Assembly (NCBI GenBank): GCA_963821495.1
Contig: CAWGEA010000004.1
Coordinates: 124,001 to 188,000, forward strand
Length of the DNA: 64,000 bases
Reading direction: 5' to 3'
Source of the DNA: AC-32 sp963821495
GTDB lineage: Bacteria > Actinomycetota > Thermoleophilia > Gaiellales > Gaiellaceae
Shown: positions 24,835 to 33,328 of the stretch, piece after piece
Position numbering within the stretch: the first letter of the stretch is position 1
Layout: every line of letters begins with the position of its first letter
Position numbers and translations under genes: made by a program
The notes under the pieces: generated by a model
The model's input: the letters and a program-made list of their open reading frames with translations, nothing else
Databases searched by the model: none
Told to the model about the DNA's origin: nothing

Positions 24835-24873
24835 CAGGAGCGCAGCGCGCGGCGGCGAATCGGACGATCCGCC

Positions 24874-25386
24874 GTGGAGCACGTTCTTCAGAGCCCGTCC
24901 GGCCCGAGCGGCCACCAGCGCCACCCGTGGCGCACGATCGCGGTCGTCGCGGCGGGGATCGCGACCCTCGAGCTCGTCGGCCTGCTGATCGTCGCTATCG
25001 CGCTGCTCGCCAAGCCCATGCTGCACCGTGCGCAGAGCGAGGCCCGGGCTGCCGCGAGACCGGCGGCCAAGAAGCCCGCAGCGCCCAAGGTCGCGCCGCT
25101 GCTTCCGCGCCGCCTCGTCTCGGTGACGATCCTGAACGGCAACGGCGTCTCGGGCGCGGCAGCCGCCGAGGCCTCGCGCGTGCGCGTGCGCGGGTACAAG
25201 GTCGGCCAGGTCGGCAACGCGCCGCGCGGCGGCTACGGCCAGAGCGTGGTCATGTACCGGGCCGGCCGCCGCGGCGAGGCCTTGCGCCTGGCACGCGAGC
25301 TGCAGATTCGCCTCGTCTCCCCGCTCGACGGCCTGCGCCCGCGCGACCTGCGCGGCGCGAAGCTCGCGGTCGTCGTCGGCGGCTGA
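24874..25386 (+). CDS. Membrane-anchored LytR_C domain protein
   Basis: A 170-residue protein with one N-terminal transmembrane helix (IAVVAAGIATLELVGLLIVAIALL cannot be quoted whole; about residues 22-45), an Ala/Lys/Pro linker and a C-terminal LytR_C domain. The domain shows RLVSVTILNGNGVSGAAAA, then GYKVGQVGNAPRGGYGQSVV. LytR_C domains occur at the C-terminus of cell-wall glycopolymer ligases or alone as here. Role probably at the cell wall; not proven. Confidence 0.85.
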   Translation: MEHVLQSPSGPSGHQRHPWRTIAVVAAGIATLELVGLLIVAIALLAKPMLHRAQSEARAAARPAAKKPAAPKVAPLLPRRLVSVTILNGNGVSGAAAAEASRVRVRGYKVGQVGNAPRGGYGQSVVMYRAGRRGEALRLARELQIRLVSPLDGLRPRDLRGAKLAVVVGG

Positions 25387-25426
25387 GAGCAAGTACCAGC
25401 CTGCTGCTTGCGCCAGAATCGGCGGC

Positions 25427-26230
25427 GTGATTCCCCGGACGTGGTCGCCCGATCCCGTGGCCCTCGCGGCTGCGGGCCTGGCACTCGCGCTCTACGCCCA
25501 GGCGTTCCTGCGGCTGCGACGGCGCGGGCGCGCGAGCCCGCTGAACGCGCTGCTCTACGTCGTGGGCGTCGCCGTGGGGACGCTCGCCGTCGTCTCGCCC
25601 CTCGACGAGCTCGCCGAGGAGACGCTGCTCTCGGCGCACATGGCGCAGCACCTGCTGCTCGGCGACCTGGCGCCGCTGCTGATCGTGCTCGGCCTGCGCG
25701 GCCCGATCGCGTTCTTCCTGCTGCCGCCGGCTGTGCTCCGCCCGCTCGCGCGCGCCGAACCGCTCCGCCGCCTGCTCGACGTGCTCCTCCGCCCGGCCGT
25801 CTCGCTCGGCGTCTGGGCGATCACACTTGCCGCGTGGCACCTGCCGCGGGCCTACGACGCGGCGCTCGCGCACCCGGCCCTCCACGCAGCCGAGCACGCG
25901 AGCCTCTTCCTCGGCGGCCTGCTGCTCTGGACGCAGATCGTCGACCCCACCCGCCGTCAACGCCTCACACCGGGTCGCCGCGCCGCCTTCGCGGCCACCG
26001 CGCTCTTCGGCGGGATGGTCCTGAGCGAGGTGCTGCTCGCCTCGGCGCCGCTCTACGCGCACTACGCAGACGCGACCGACCGGCCCTTCGGCCTCACCTA
26101 CCGCACCGACCAGGACCGGGCGGCGCTGCTGATGATGGCCGAGCAGATCGCGACCCTCGGCCCCGCCGCGGCGCTCCTGCTGTGGAGCCACGTCGAGGCC
26201 GTCGAGCAGGAGCTCGCGGCCCAGCGCTGA
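25427..26230 (+). CDS. ctaG: Cytochrome c oxidase assembly protein, CtaG/caa3 type
   Basis: A 267-residue membrane protein of the Caa3_CtaG family, with about seven hydrophobic segments. Conserved His motifs are visible: SAHMAQHLLLGDLAPLL, TLAAWHLPRAYDAAL and LHAAEHASLFLGGLLLW, with the family's YRTDQDRAALLMMAEQ near the C-terminus. It helps insert copper into the CuA-bearing oxidase. The adjacent convergent gene encodes a c-type cytochrome, consistent with a respiratory context. Confidence 0.92.
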   Translation: MIPRTWSPDPVALAAAGLALALYAQAFLRLRRRGRASPLNALLYVVGVAVGTLAVVSPLDELAEETLLSAHMAQHLLLGDLAPLLIVLGLRGPIAFFLLPPAVLRPLARAEPLRRLLDVLLRPAVSLGVWAITLAAWHLPRAYDAALAHPALHAAEHASLFLGGLLLWTQIVDPTRRQRLTPGRRAAFAATALFGGMVLSEVLLASAPLYAHYADATDRPFGLTYRTDQDRAALLMMAEQIATLGPAAALLLWSHVEAVEQELAAQR

Positions 26231-26232
26231 GG

Positions 26233-26793
26233 CTAGCCGCCGCCCGTCGACTGCACGACGTAGGCGGCGACGTCCTTGATCTGCTGCTCGCTGAGCGTGT
26301 CCGCGAAGGGCGGCATCGTGCCCTTGCCGTGCGTGACGCGGTCGACGACGAGCGACAGGCTCGGCTTCTTCTCGTCCAGGTTCGGCCCGACGTTCCCGCT
26401 CGTGCCCGCCGCCGCGAGCGTGTGGCAGCCGCCGCAGCCGTTGCTGCTGAACACGGCCTTGCCCGCAGCCGGGTCGCCGCCGCCGAGCGACGAGCCGCTC
26501 CCCGACGTCGTCCCGGTGGTCGTGGTCGCGGTCGTGGTCGTGGTCGCGGTGGTCGGCGTCGTCCTAGAGGTCGCCCCGACCGTCACCGTCTTCGTCCCGT
26601 TGCCCGTCTCGTGGCCGACGACCCAGCCGACGAACGCCGCGACGGCCAGCAGTCCCAGCACGATCACGATCACGAGCGCCTCCGCTGCCGCGTCCGTCCA
26701 GCCCCGCTCGCGCCGCGGCGGCCGGCCGCCGCCGGCCCCACCGACGTCGGCGAGGCTCCGCGCCGAGCGCGTTGCTGGAGAGCGGCTTGCCAT
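26233..26793 (-). CDS. Membrane-anchored c-type cytochrome with Thr-rich linker
   Basis: A 186-residue protein: basic N-terminus, a single transmembrane helix (about residues 38-58), a linker made largely of Thr, and a C-terminal cytochrome c domain. Haem is bound by SSNGCGGCHTLAAA (near residue 120) and the sixth ligand is the Met in GKGTMPPFADTLSE. It probably carries electrons outside the membrane to a terminal oxidase. ATG 26793 is chosen by the basic segment before the helix; longer starts exist but lack support. Confidence 0.9.
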   Translation of the reverse strand: MASRSPATRSARSLADVGGAGGGRPPRRERGWTDAAAEALVIVIVLGLLAVAAFVGWVVGHETGNGTKTVTVGATSRTTPTTATTTTTATTTTGTTSGSGSSLGGGDPAAGKAVFSSNGCGGCHTLAAAGTSGNVGPNLDEKKPSLSLVVDRVTHGKGTMPPFADTLSEQQIKDVAAYVVQSTGGG

Positions 26794-26887
26794 GCGGTGG
26801 AAGTGCCCGGAGGGGACCGCAATGACGACTGCGGTCCGGCTTAGGGGCCGGGCGATCATACAACCGTCCCCGCCTATCATCGGGGGC

Positions 26888-27613
26888 GTGCCCGGCGACC
26901 AGCGCAAGCAGGCCGAGATCGACTACCCGCACGCGGTCGGCGAGGAGGGGCGCGACTGGATCCGCTCGAAGCCGTTCGGCCACGACCCGCGGGAGACGGC
27001 GCGCCTCCTGATCGACTTCGGCTACGTGCTGCAGCTGCTCGACCTGCACGCGGGCGCGAGCCTCGTCGAGCTCGGCTGCGGCTCGGGCTGGATGACGCGG
27101 CTCGCGGCGCGGCACGGCGTGCAGGCCGAGGGCTACGACATCTCGCCGGAGATGATCGAGATCGCGCGCACCGAGGCCGAGCGCGAGCGGCTCGACGTCA
27201 CCTTCGAGGCCGGCGACTACGAGCAGCTCGATCTCGGCCGTCGGTTCGACGCCTGCCTGCTCTACGACGCGCTGCACCACAGCGAGCGGCCCGAGCTCGT
27301 GCTGGCGGCGGCGAAGCGCGCGCTCAAGCCTGGCGGGCGGCTCCTGCTCGCCGAGCCGAACTGGAAGCAGCGCTTCCAGGGCCGTGGGGCGAGCGAGGCC
27401 TACGGGACGACCGAGCTCGGCTACAGCCCGCGGCGCCTGAAGCGGCTTCTGCGGGAGGCCGGCTTCGGCGACGTCCGCCGCTTCCACAACAACCGCAAGC
27501 GGCTCTTCTCGAACGCGCCCGCCGACACGGCGGCGCACCTGGCGGAGCCGTTCGTCTACCGGCTGCTCGCGCCCTTCTGGACGCAGATCTGGCTGCGCGC
27601 CCGGGCCGGCTGA
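26888..27613 (+). CDS. Class I SAM-dependent methyltransferase
   Basis: A 241-residue Methyltransf_11-type enzyme. Motif I is LVELGCGSGWMTRLAA, motif II GYDISPEMIEIA, and motif III KPGGRLLLAEPNW. DALHHSERPELVL precedes it. GTG start at 26888. The C-terminal part (YGTTELGYSPRRLKRLLREA) is shared with methyltransferases near glycan or lipid genes; acceptor unknown. Confidence 0.92.
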   Translation: MPGDQRKQAEIDYPHAVGEEGRDWIRSKPFGHDPRETARLLIDFGYVLQLLDLHAGASLVELGCGSGWMTRLAARHGVQAEGYDISPEMIEIARTEAERERLDVTFEAGDYEQLDLGRRFDACLLYDALHHSERPELVLAAAKRALKPGGRLLLAEPNWKQRFQGRGASEAYGTTELGYSPRRLKRLLREAGFGDVRRFHNNRKRLFSNAPADTAAHLAEPFVYRLLAPFWTQIWLRARAG

Positions 27614-27629
27614 GCGCCAGCCGACCCGG
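27601..27629. terminator. Terminator-like hairpin between converging genes
   Basis: CGGCTG-AGCGC-CAGCCG forms the top of a stem extended by CCGGG/CCCGG on the outside. It overlaps the stop of the methyltransferase gene and precedes the converging ScyD/ScyE-like gene. Confidence 0.5.
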
Positions 27630-27640
27630 GCGCGCGAAGC

Positions 27641-28831
27641 CTAGTGCAGCGTGACCCGCACGACGCGACCCTGGCCGGCAGGGAAGCCGAACCCCTGCTC
27701 GGAGACGTAGAGCGCGCCGTCGGGCCCCGCAGTCATCCCCGTCGGGAAGATCAGGCCGGAGACGACCGTGTGGAGCTGGCCGTGCTTGCCGACGCGCACG
27801 ATCGCGCCGGTGCCGGGCGTCGGCCCGCCGGGCGTCGTGCTCGACTCGAGGGCGTAGAGGCTGCCGCGCAGCATTGCGAGCCCGAGCAGCTGCTCCAGCC
27901 CCGTGGCGCGAAGACGGAGGTTCTGTCCGCTGAGCTTCCAGACGCTCTCGTTCGGCGTCGCCCCGTCAGGGGGGCCGAAGCCGCCGAGGTTCGCGATGAA
28001 GAACGCGGGATGACCGTGCCCGTGGCCGTTGTGACTCCAGCCGCGGCCGTGGTGGCCGTGACCGTGATCGTGGCCCGAGCCGTTCGGGATGATCGCCGTC
28101 GGCACGACGTGGCCGACCTTCGACGAGATGTCGAGGACGCGGCTGATCGACCCGTTCGGCGTGACGCGGTCGAGCTCACCGTGGTTCGAGTCCATCGGGT
28201 AGAGCGACCGGCCCAGGGAGGTCATGCTGTACCAGGTGCCGTCCGGCTCGAAGTCCTGGTCGTCCGGAACCGCGGGCGGATGCGTCGCGAGGAACGCGCT
28301 CAGGTTCGCGATCATCGTCCACGTGCCGTTCGAGTTGACCCGGAAGACGCCGTTCGGGACGTCAGGCACGCCGTGTGAGCAGCCTGCTCCTGCGAGGAGC
28401 CCGTACAGCGTGTGCCCGACGAACGCGACGCTCGAGACACCGGTCACGAGGCCGCCGAGCGCGGGTGCGGTCTGGCTCGAGGGCAGGCCGCTGACGACCG
28501 TGGAGACGGTGCCGCCGGAGCTGACCTTCGAGATCCGCCCGCCGAGCACCGGGTCGTTCGAGCTGCCGAAGTAGGGCGCGGCGGCCCCGTGCGCCTGCGG
28601 GCACGGGTCGCTCGCAGAGCTGTGCGAGCCGCCGAGTCCACCCTCGGCGACGTAGAGGTTCCGGCCGGGGCCGAAGGTCAGGCCGCGCGGGTTGTTGAAC
28701 CCGGACGCGAACAGCGAGACGCCCGGAGGCCCGTGGTGCCCTCGCCCCGGGTTGTGCTTGGCGACGGCGGCGCCGCTGGCGACTGCGCCGAGGGTCAGCG
28801 CGACCGACAGGGCGATGGTGATCCGTCTCAT
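27641..28831 (-). CDS. Secreted ScyD/ScyE family beta-propeller protein with His-rich loop
   Basis: A 396-residue exported protein: signal peptide ITIALSVALTLGAVASGAAV, then propeller blades such as FASGFNNPRGLTFGPGRNLY and GLIFPTGMTAGPDGALYVSE, the pattern of the ScyD/ScyE family. A loop near residue 250 is rich in His and Gly (HDHGHGHHGRGWSHNGHGHG) and could bind metal. Despite the family name there are no scytonemin genes. No partner is obvious among its neighbours. Confidence 0.88.
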   Translation of the reverse strand: MRRITIALSVALTLGAVASGAAVAKHNPGRGHHGPPGVSLFASGFNNPRGLTFGPGRNLYVAEGGLGGSHSSASDPCPQAHGAAAPYFGSSNDPVLGGRISKVSSGGTVSTVVSGLPSSQTAPALGGLVTGVSSVAFVGHTLYGLLAGAGCSHGVPDVPNGVFRVNSNGTWTMIANLSAFLATHPPAVPDDQDFEPDGTWYSMTSLGRSLYPMDSNHGELDRVTPNGSISRVLDISSKVGHVVPTAIIPNGSGHDHGHGHHGRGWSHNGHGHGHPAFFIANLGGFGPPDGATPNESVWKLSGQNLRLRATGLEQLLGLAMLRGSLYALESSTTPGGPTPGTGAIVRVGKHGQLHTVVSGLIFPTGMTAGPDGALYVSEQGFGFPAGQGRVVRVTLH

Positions 28832-28875
28832 GCTTCCCCCATCTTTCGACTACGGCGGTGGAGTCTAGACCTCGC

Positions 28876-30777
28876 TCAGCCGGCTGCCGCGCGAGCGCGC
28901 GCGAGCTCGCCCGTCACGAGCGGGTTCTCCGAGTCGAGCTGCACCGCGCGTTTCAGCGGCGGTAGCGCCCGGCCCCAGTCCTCCTGGCCCTCCTCGAAGC
29001 GGCCCAGCCAGTACCAGGAACGCCAGTTCAGCGGCTGCAGGCGCACCGCCTCGAGGTAGCGCGCCCGCGCCGCCTGGAAGTCGCCGAGCTGCTCGAGCGC
29101 GGCCGCCTGGACGAGCAGGGGATCGAGGGCGAGCGGGTTCAGCGAGCGGGCGTCGCGCGCATCGCGGTAGGCCCGCAACGGCCGCCCGTCCGCGATCGCC
29201 GAGCGCGCCGAGTCGGTCGCCCGCTCTGCGAACCACGGCGTCAGCAGCGAGAGCGCGACGACGACGGCCACGGCCGCCGGAACCGGCGACCAGACGAGAC
29301 GCGGCTCGTCCCGCACCGCCGGGCCGCCGAGGAGCGCGCCCACGGAGAGGAGGAGCGGCGCCGTCACCGCGACGAAGTCCCAGTCGAAGTCGACGAGCGA
29401 GTGCAGGACGTACGCCGCCGCGAGCACCGCCAGCGCCACCGCCGCCGGCTCGCGCCCGCGCAGCCGCCGCGCGACTCCCACGCTCGCCGCCGCGATCGAT
29501 AAGAGCGCGAGGAAGAAGCCGACGAGGCCGGTCTCCGAGAGGAACTGCAACGGCAGGTTGTGCGGCTCGGTGACGACGATCGTGTTCGTCCGCAGCAGCC
29601 GGTGCGTGAGCTCGAAGCTCCCCGCGCCCGTGCCGCGCCACGGCTGCCCCTCCCAGGCGCGCCAGGCCTCCTTCCACCAGAGCCAACGGCTCGACGAGCT
29701 CGCGTTCGCGAGATGCTGCGGCCCGCCCTGCAGCGACGCGTTCGTCGGCTGCGAGGCGAAGTCCCGGAACCACCCCTGCGGCTTCGTCTCCACCGCGAGC
29801 GCGACCAGTCCCACCGCCACGCCCAAGCAGAGCACGCCCAAAGCGACCCGCCCGACGAGCCGCCGCCGCGCGTCGGTGAGCGGCCGCCGCTCCTCCGCCA
29901 GCGAGCCGAGGTACGCGAGCGCGGCCACCGCCACCGCCGCGAGGCAGAAGACGAGCGCGAACCACGCTCCGTCGTGCGCGCGCAGCGAGTGCTCGGCGCG
30001 GTCGGTCGTCAATCCCGGTCGCGTGAACGCCCATGCCGCCACCCCGAGCCCGGCGCCGCCGCCCAGCAGCAGCGCCGCGGCGCTCTCCACCCGCGGGGAG
30101 CCGAGCACGAGCCAGAGCACGATCGCCGCCCCGGCCGCGAGCACGCCCCCGCGCGAGTAGGTCAGCAGCAGCCCGACGACGAGCGCGTAGATGTAGACCA
30201 CGCCCGCGGCGCGCAGCCAGTGCCGGTGCTCGCGCCGCGCCGCCAGCCACACCGCGAGCGGCAGCGCCATCGCGAACAGCAGCCCGAGCGCGTTCCAGTA
30301 GCCGATCGGCGAGCTCAGCCGCGCGATCCGCCCCGACGAGCCAAGCGCGGGAACCGCCTTGCCGAGCAGCGCCCAGCCGAGCGGCAGGGCGAGCGCGCCC
30401 GCGAGCACGTACGCCCACTGCCGCACCCATGGTCCGAGCCACAGCCCCACCACCGCGAACGCGATGTAGACGAGCCCGCGGTTCAGGTAGGCCCACGAGC
30501 GGTCGGGCTGGATCGACCACAGCACCGAGATCCCGTTCCACGCGACGAAGGCGACCAGGAACACGAGCGCAACCACCGCCTCGCGCGGCAGCGCAGGCCG
30601 CGGAAGCCCGACCAGCGCGCCCGCGACGACCGCCGCCGAGAGCACCAGCGCCGCCAGCCCGAGCCAGGCCAGCCGGCCGCCGGAGGACCCTGCCGAGAAG
30701 AGCGCGGAGACTGCCACCAGGGTCCCGCCGGCGCCGAGCAGCAGCCAAGCCGCCCAGCGATCCAGCGCCCTGAGCAT
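28876..30777 (-). CDS. O-antigen ligase-like (Wzy_C) polytopic protein with C-terminal TPR-like repeats
   Basis: A 633-residue membrane protein with many transmembrane segments. The Wzy_C domain is marked by WWKEAWRAWEGQPWRGTGAG and the VTEPHNLPLQFLSETGLVGF segment with its conserved His. The last 130 residues are soluble and repeat-like (AARARYLEAVRLQPLNWRSW, LPPLKRAVQLDSENPL), resembling TPR helices. Such fusions are found in actinobacteria as envelope polysaccharide polymerases or ligases. ATG 30777 stands 120 bases from a divergent secreted-protein gene. Confidence 0.9.
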   Translation of the reverse strand: MLRALDRWAAWLLLGAGGTLVAVSALFSAGSSGGRLAWLGLAALVLSAAVVAGALVGLPRPALPREAVVALVFLVAFVAWNGISVLWSIQPDRSWAYLNRGLVYIAFAVVGLWLGPWVRQWAYVLAGALALPLGWALLGKAVPALGSSGRIARLSSPIGYWNALGLLFAMALPLAVWLAARREHRHWLRAAGVVYIYALVVGLLLTYSRGGVLAAGAAIVLWLVLGSPRVESAAALLLGGGAGLGVAAWAFTRPGLTTDRAEHSLRAHDGAWFALVFCLAAVAVAALAYLGSLAEERRPLTDARRRLVGRVALGVLCLGVAVGLVALAVETKPQGWFRDFASQPTNASLQGGPQHLANASSSSRWLWWKEAWRAWEGQPWRGTGAGSFELTHRLLRTNTIVVTEPHNLPLQFLSETGLVGFFLALLSIAAASVGVARRLRGREPAAVALAVLAAAYVLHSLVDFDWDFVAVTAPLLLSVGALLGGPAVRDEPRLVWSPVPAAVAVVVALSLLTPWFAERATDSARSAIADGRPLRAYRDARDARSLNPLALDPLLVQAAALEQLGDFQAARARYLEAVRLQPLNWRSWYWLGRFEEGQEDWGRALPPLKRAVQLDSENPLVTGELARARAAAG

Positions 30778-30898
30778 CAGCGCAGGAGGCTAACATCAGG
30801 GAACGCAGAATTCGTCGTTTACAAATTGCTTACGGGGGGATCACGACCGCCTCACGCGGAGTCGCGAAACTGCCTGTCGGTACCCCGCCAACTTGAGC

Positions 30899-31444
30899 AT
30901 GCGCATTCGTCCAGCCACCACCATCATCGCCCTCGTCGCCCTGTTCGCAGGGCTGATGGCCGCGGCCGCGTCGCCCGCTGCCGCGGCGACGCCGTGCTGG
31001 AAGCGCGTGATCAACCAGTGGCTGAACAACCAGCCGATCAACACGCACTACAAGCCGCAGTGCTACCAGCAGGCGCTGAAGCACGTCCCGGAGGATCTTC
31101 GCGACTACTCCGACATCACCGACGCGATCTCGATCGCGCTGCAGGACGCGCTCCGGGGCGACAAGAGCGGCGGCGCGAACGGCGGCGGCACGCAGTCGAG
31201 CGGCGGAACCTCCTCGAAGGGAAACGGCACGTCGAACGCCGACGGGAAGCCGCGCAGCCTGCAGGGCGTCCCCGACCGGTCGTACTACCGCCGGGCGATC
31301 GACAACCTCGGCACGACGAGCGCCGACTCGCTCCCGATCCCGCTGCTCGTCCTCGCCGGCCTCGGCACCGCGCTGCTGCTGAGCGCCGCCGGGCTCGCCG
31401 CGCGCAAGCGCCTCAAGGCGCGTCCCCGCCCGCCGGCGGCCTAG
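30899..31444 (+). CDS. Secreted, C-terminally anchored protein of unknown function
   Basis: A 181-residue protein not recognised. It has a signal peptide (PATTIIALVALFAGLMAAAA, cleavage after SPAAAA), a short conserved-looking domain with two Cys (TPCWKRVINQWLNNQ and KPQCYQQALKHVPEDLRDYS), a Gly/Ser/Thr-rich linker, and a C-terminal transmembrane helix (about residues 147-167) followed by basic residues. This is the layout of a wall-spanning, membrane-anchored surface protein. ATG 30899 is preferred over TTG 30893. Its stop shares CTAG with a converging gene remnant. Confidence 0.8.
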   Translation: MRIRPATTIIALVALFAGLMAAAASPAAAATPCWKRVINQWLNNQPINTHYKPQCYQQALKHVPEDLRDYSDITDAISIALQDALRGDKSGGANGGGTQSSGGTSSKGNGTSNADGKPRSLQGVPDRSYYRRAIDNLGTTSADSLPIPLLVLAGLGTALLLSAAGLAARKRLKARPRPPAA

Positions 31445-31536
31445 CGAACCTCCTCCAGCGCGGGCCTCGTCGAGCCCTCGACGTCGGTGAAGAGGAAGGT
31501 GACGGTTCCGCCGGGGAGCTCGCCCGCAATCTTCCG
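31441..31536 (-). pseudogene. Remnant of a class III nucleotidyl cyclase gene (5' end only)
   Basis: Directly after the Rieske gene stop, in the same frame, 31 codons read IAGELPGGTVTFLFTDVEGS followed by TRPALEEVR and a stop. This matches the first residues of many actinobacterial adenylate/guanylate cyclase genes (LPxGTVTFLFTDVEGST), including the first metal-binding Asp. Everything downstream is lost. There is no ATG, GTG or TTG in frame. The complete cyclase at 33788 belongs to a different subfamily and is not the obvious source. Confidence 0.6.
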
Positions 31537-33288
31537 TCAGGCCGCGGGTGGAAGCTCCTCGTCCTCGTAGATCCGCTCGCCGCGGTGCAGGCGCCGCGCG
31601 ATCTCGTAGGTCTGCCGCTGCGAGCGCGCGGTCGAGGCGTGAGCGGCCAGGTAGCGCGCCGCCGCGAGCAGCGGCAGGCCGGCCTCCTCCGTGCCGTTCA
31701 AGAGCTCGTGCTGACTCACCCCGGCCTCGACGCACTGGATCGTGTGGAAGTTCCGGTCCTCGCGCAGCAGGCATGCGCCCAGCTCGGCCACCAGCCGCTC
31801 GGCCTCGCCGCCCGCCCCGAGGTAGGAGGCGACGAGCTGCCCGGCCTCGTCGACCTGCTGCTGGCGGTCGAGCAGCTCACGCAGACCTGCGAGCAGGGTC
31901 TCCGGCTCTCCGCCCTGCGGTTCCGGCAGCCGTGTGGCCGGCACGTTCAGGAAGCGGTCGAGGTAGACGCTCATCGCCGCGTCGAGCACACCGCGCACGA
32001 GCTCGGGCGAGGCCGAGCGGCGCAGGCCCTGCTCGACGGCGTTGGCGAAGGTGAAGGTGTGCAGCGCGGTGTCCCAGTCGCCGAACTCGTTGCTCGTCGG
32101 AAAGCGCGCGATCCGCGTGGCCGCCGCAAACGAGACCGCCGAGGCGAGCTCGACCTCCGTCGCGCCCTCGCGCAGCGCGCCGAGCAGCGCTTCCAGGATC
32201 TCGGAAGGGTCGTCCGAAAGCAGCGTCTCCACGAGCCGGGCGCGGCCGTCCCAGCTGCCGCGCGGCGACGCGAGCGCGCCCGGCAGCCGCTCGAACGTGT
32301 CCTCCAGCAGCGCGACCAGGTCGACCGGGTTGCGCCAGGCGTTGGCCTCCTCCATCCGCTCCGCGAAGGCGAGCTGTGCCGGCAGCGAGGCGAGCACAGC
32401 GTCCGCGCGCTCCCAGCCGGCAGTGTCGAGCGCCTCGAGCGCCTTGTTGACGAAGTCGAGCGTGTGCCCGCCGTCGAGGTAGCGGTGGTCGGTCGCGGCC
32501 GCGAAGAGCATGTCCGCGAGCTCGGCCTGCGAGGCCCCGGAGCGAACCGCCGAGACCAGTGCGCGCTCCGCGCCCTCGGCGTCCCGCACCTCGACGAAGC
32601 GGCGGAACCAGCGAGCGAGCCGCGCCGGCTCGACCTCGGCGCCCGGCAGAGGCTCGAGCGGGAAGCGCGGCTCCTCCCCGGCCGAGTCGGAGGCGACGTC
32701 GGCGAGGCCGTGGTAGAGAGCCGCGGCGCGCTCCTCGGCGTTGAGCCGCGGCACGAGGTTCATCAGGCACGTGAGCGTCGTCAAGCCGCGGAACCAGCCG
32801 CCGCCGCGCCGCTCGACGCCGAAGTCGAGCCCGGCGCGAAAGGCGTCCGCCCCGCTCGGGTCCGCGTCGGCCAGCACGATCGCCGCCTTCGCCACGACCA
32901 GCGCGATGTCGCGCTCGAGCCCGACCTGCAGACGCTTGCGCTGGTGCTCGACCGGGTCGCGCCGCGGCGTCACGTCCACGTAGATCTCGCCGTCCTCGAC
33001 CTCGACCGGGAAGCGCCGCAGCTCGTCGGCCCACTGGTCGAAGGTGCCGCCGGTGCAGAGGTCGAAGCGCGCGTGGTGCCAGTGACAGGTGAGGATCCCG
33101 TCGGCGACCGAGCCGCGGTGGAGCGGGAAGCCCATGTGCGGGCAGCGGTTGTCGACGGCGTGCACCTCGCCGCCCTCGGAGAGCAGGCAGATCGTGTGCC
33201 CCTCGACGCCGACGACGAGGCGGCCCCTGGCCTCGAGCTCCTCCAGCGAGGCGGCCCGCTTGCGCCGCGCGGTCTCCACGACTGCCAT
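31537..33288 (-). CDS. Rieske 2Fe-2S protein with a large helical C-terminal domain
   Basis: A 583-residue soluble protein. The N-terminal Rieske domain has cluster ligands C49/H51 (NRCPHMGFPLHRG) and C68/H71 (CHWHHARFDLCTGG). The remaining 470 residues are mainly helical and contain recurring His-Thr motifs: GGHTLDFVNKALEAL (near 276), ALHTFTFANAVEQGL (near 407) and FHTIQCVEAG (near 513). These might form a metal or substrate site. The gene is divergent from soxR and its promoter has a 19-bp spacer overlapping a SoxR box, so redox-cycling compounds probably induce it. Function: likely an oxygenase or electron-transfer detoxifier, unproven. Confidence 0.92.
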   Translation of the reverse strand: MAVVETARRKRAASLEELEARGRLVVGVEGHTICLLSEGGEVHAVDNRCPHMGFPLHRGSVADGILTCHWHHARFDLCTGGTFDQWADELRRFPVEVEDGEIYVDVTPRRDPVEHQRKRLQVGLERDIALVVAKAAIVLADADPSGADAFRAGLDFGVERRGGGWFRGLTTLTCLMNLVPRLNAEERAAALYHGLADVASDSAGEEPRFPLEPLPGAEVEPARLARWFRRFVEVRDAEGAERALVSAVRSGASQAELADMLFAAATDHRYLDGGHTLDFVNKALEALDTAGWERADAVLASLPAQLAFAERMEEANAWRNPVDLVALLEDTFERLPGALASPRGSWDGRARLVETLLSDDPSEILEALLGALREGATEVELASAVSFAAATRIARFPTSNEFGDWDTALHTFTFANAVEQGLRRSASPELVRGVLDAAMSVYLDRFLNVPATRLPEPQGGEPETLLAGLRELLDRQQQVDEAGQLVASYLGAGGEAERLVAELGACLLREDRNFHTIQCVEAGVSQHELLNGTEEAGLPLLAAARYLAAHASTARSQRQTYEIARRLHRGERIYEDEELPPAA

Positions 33289-33297
33289 CGTCCGGGA

Positions 33298-33328
33298 AGC
33301 CTAGAACCTCAACTATGGTTCAAGTCAA
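33298..33328 (-). promoter_or_regulatory. SoxR box inside a 19-bp-spacer promoter of the Rieske gene
   Basis: On the minus strand TTGACT (33328-33323) and TAGGCT (33303-33298) are separated by 19 bases, the overlong spacer typical of MerR/SoxR-activated promoters. The plus-strand dyad CCTCAAC-TATG-GTTCAAG (33307-33324) matches the classical SoxR box layout CCTCAAG-N4-CTTGAGG. The ATG follows 9 bases after the -10. The same site lies 4 bases before the soxR start and could also autoregulate it. Confidence 0.7.
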
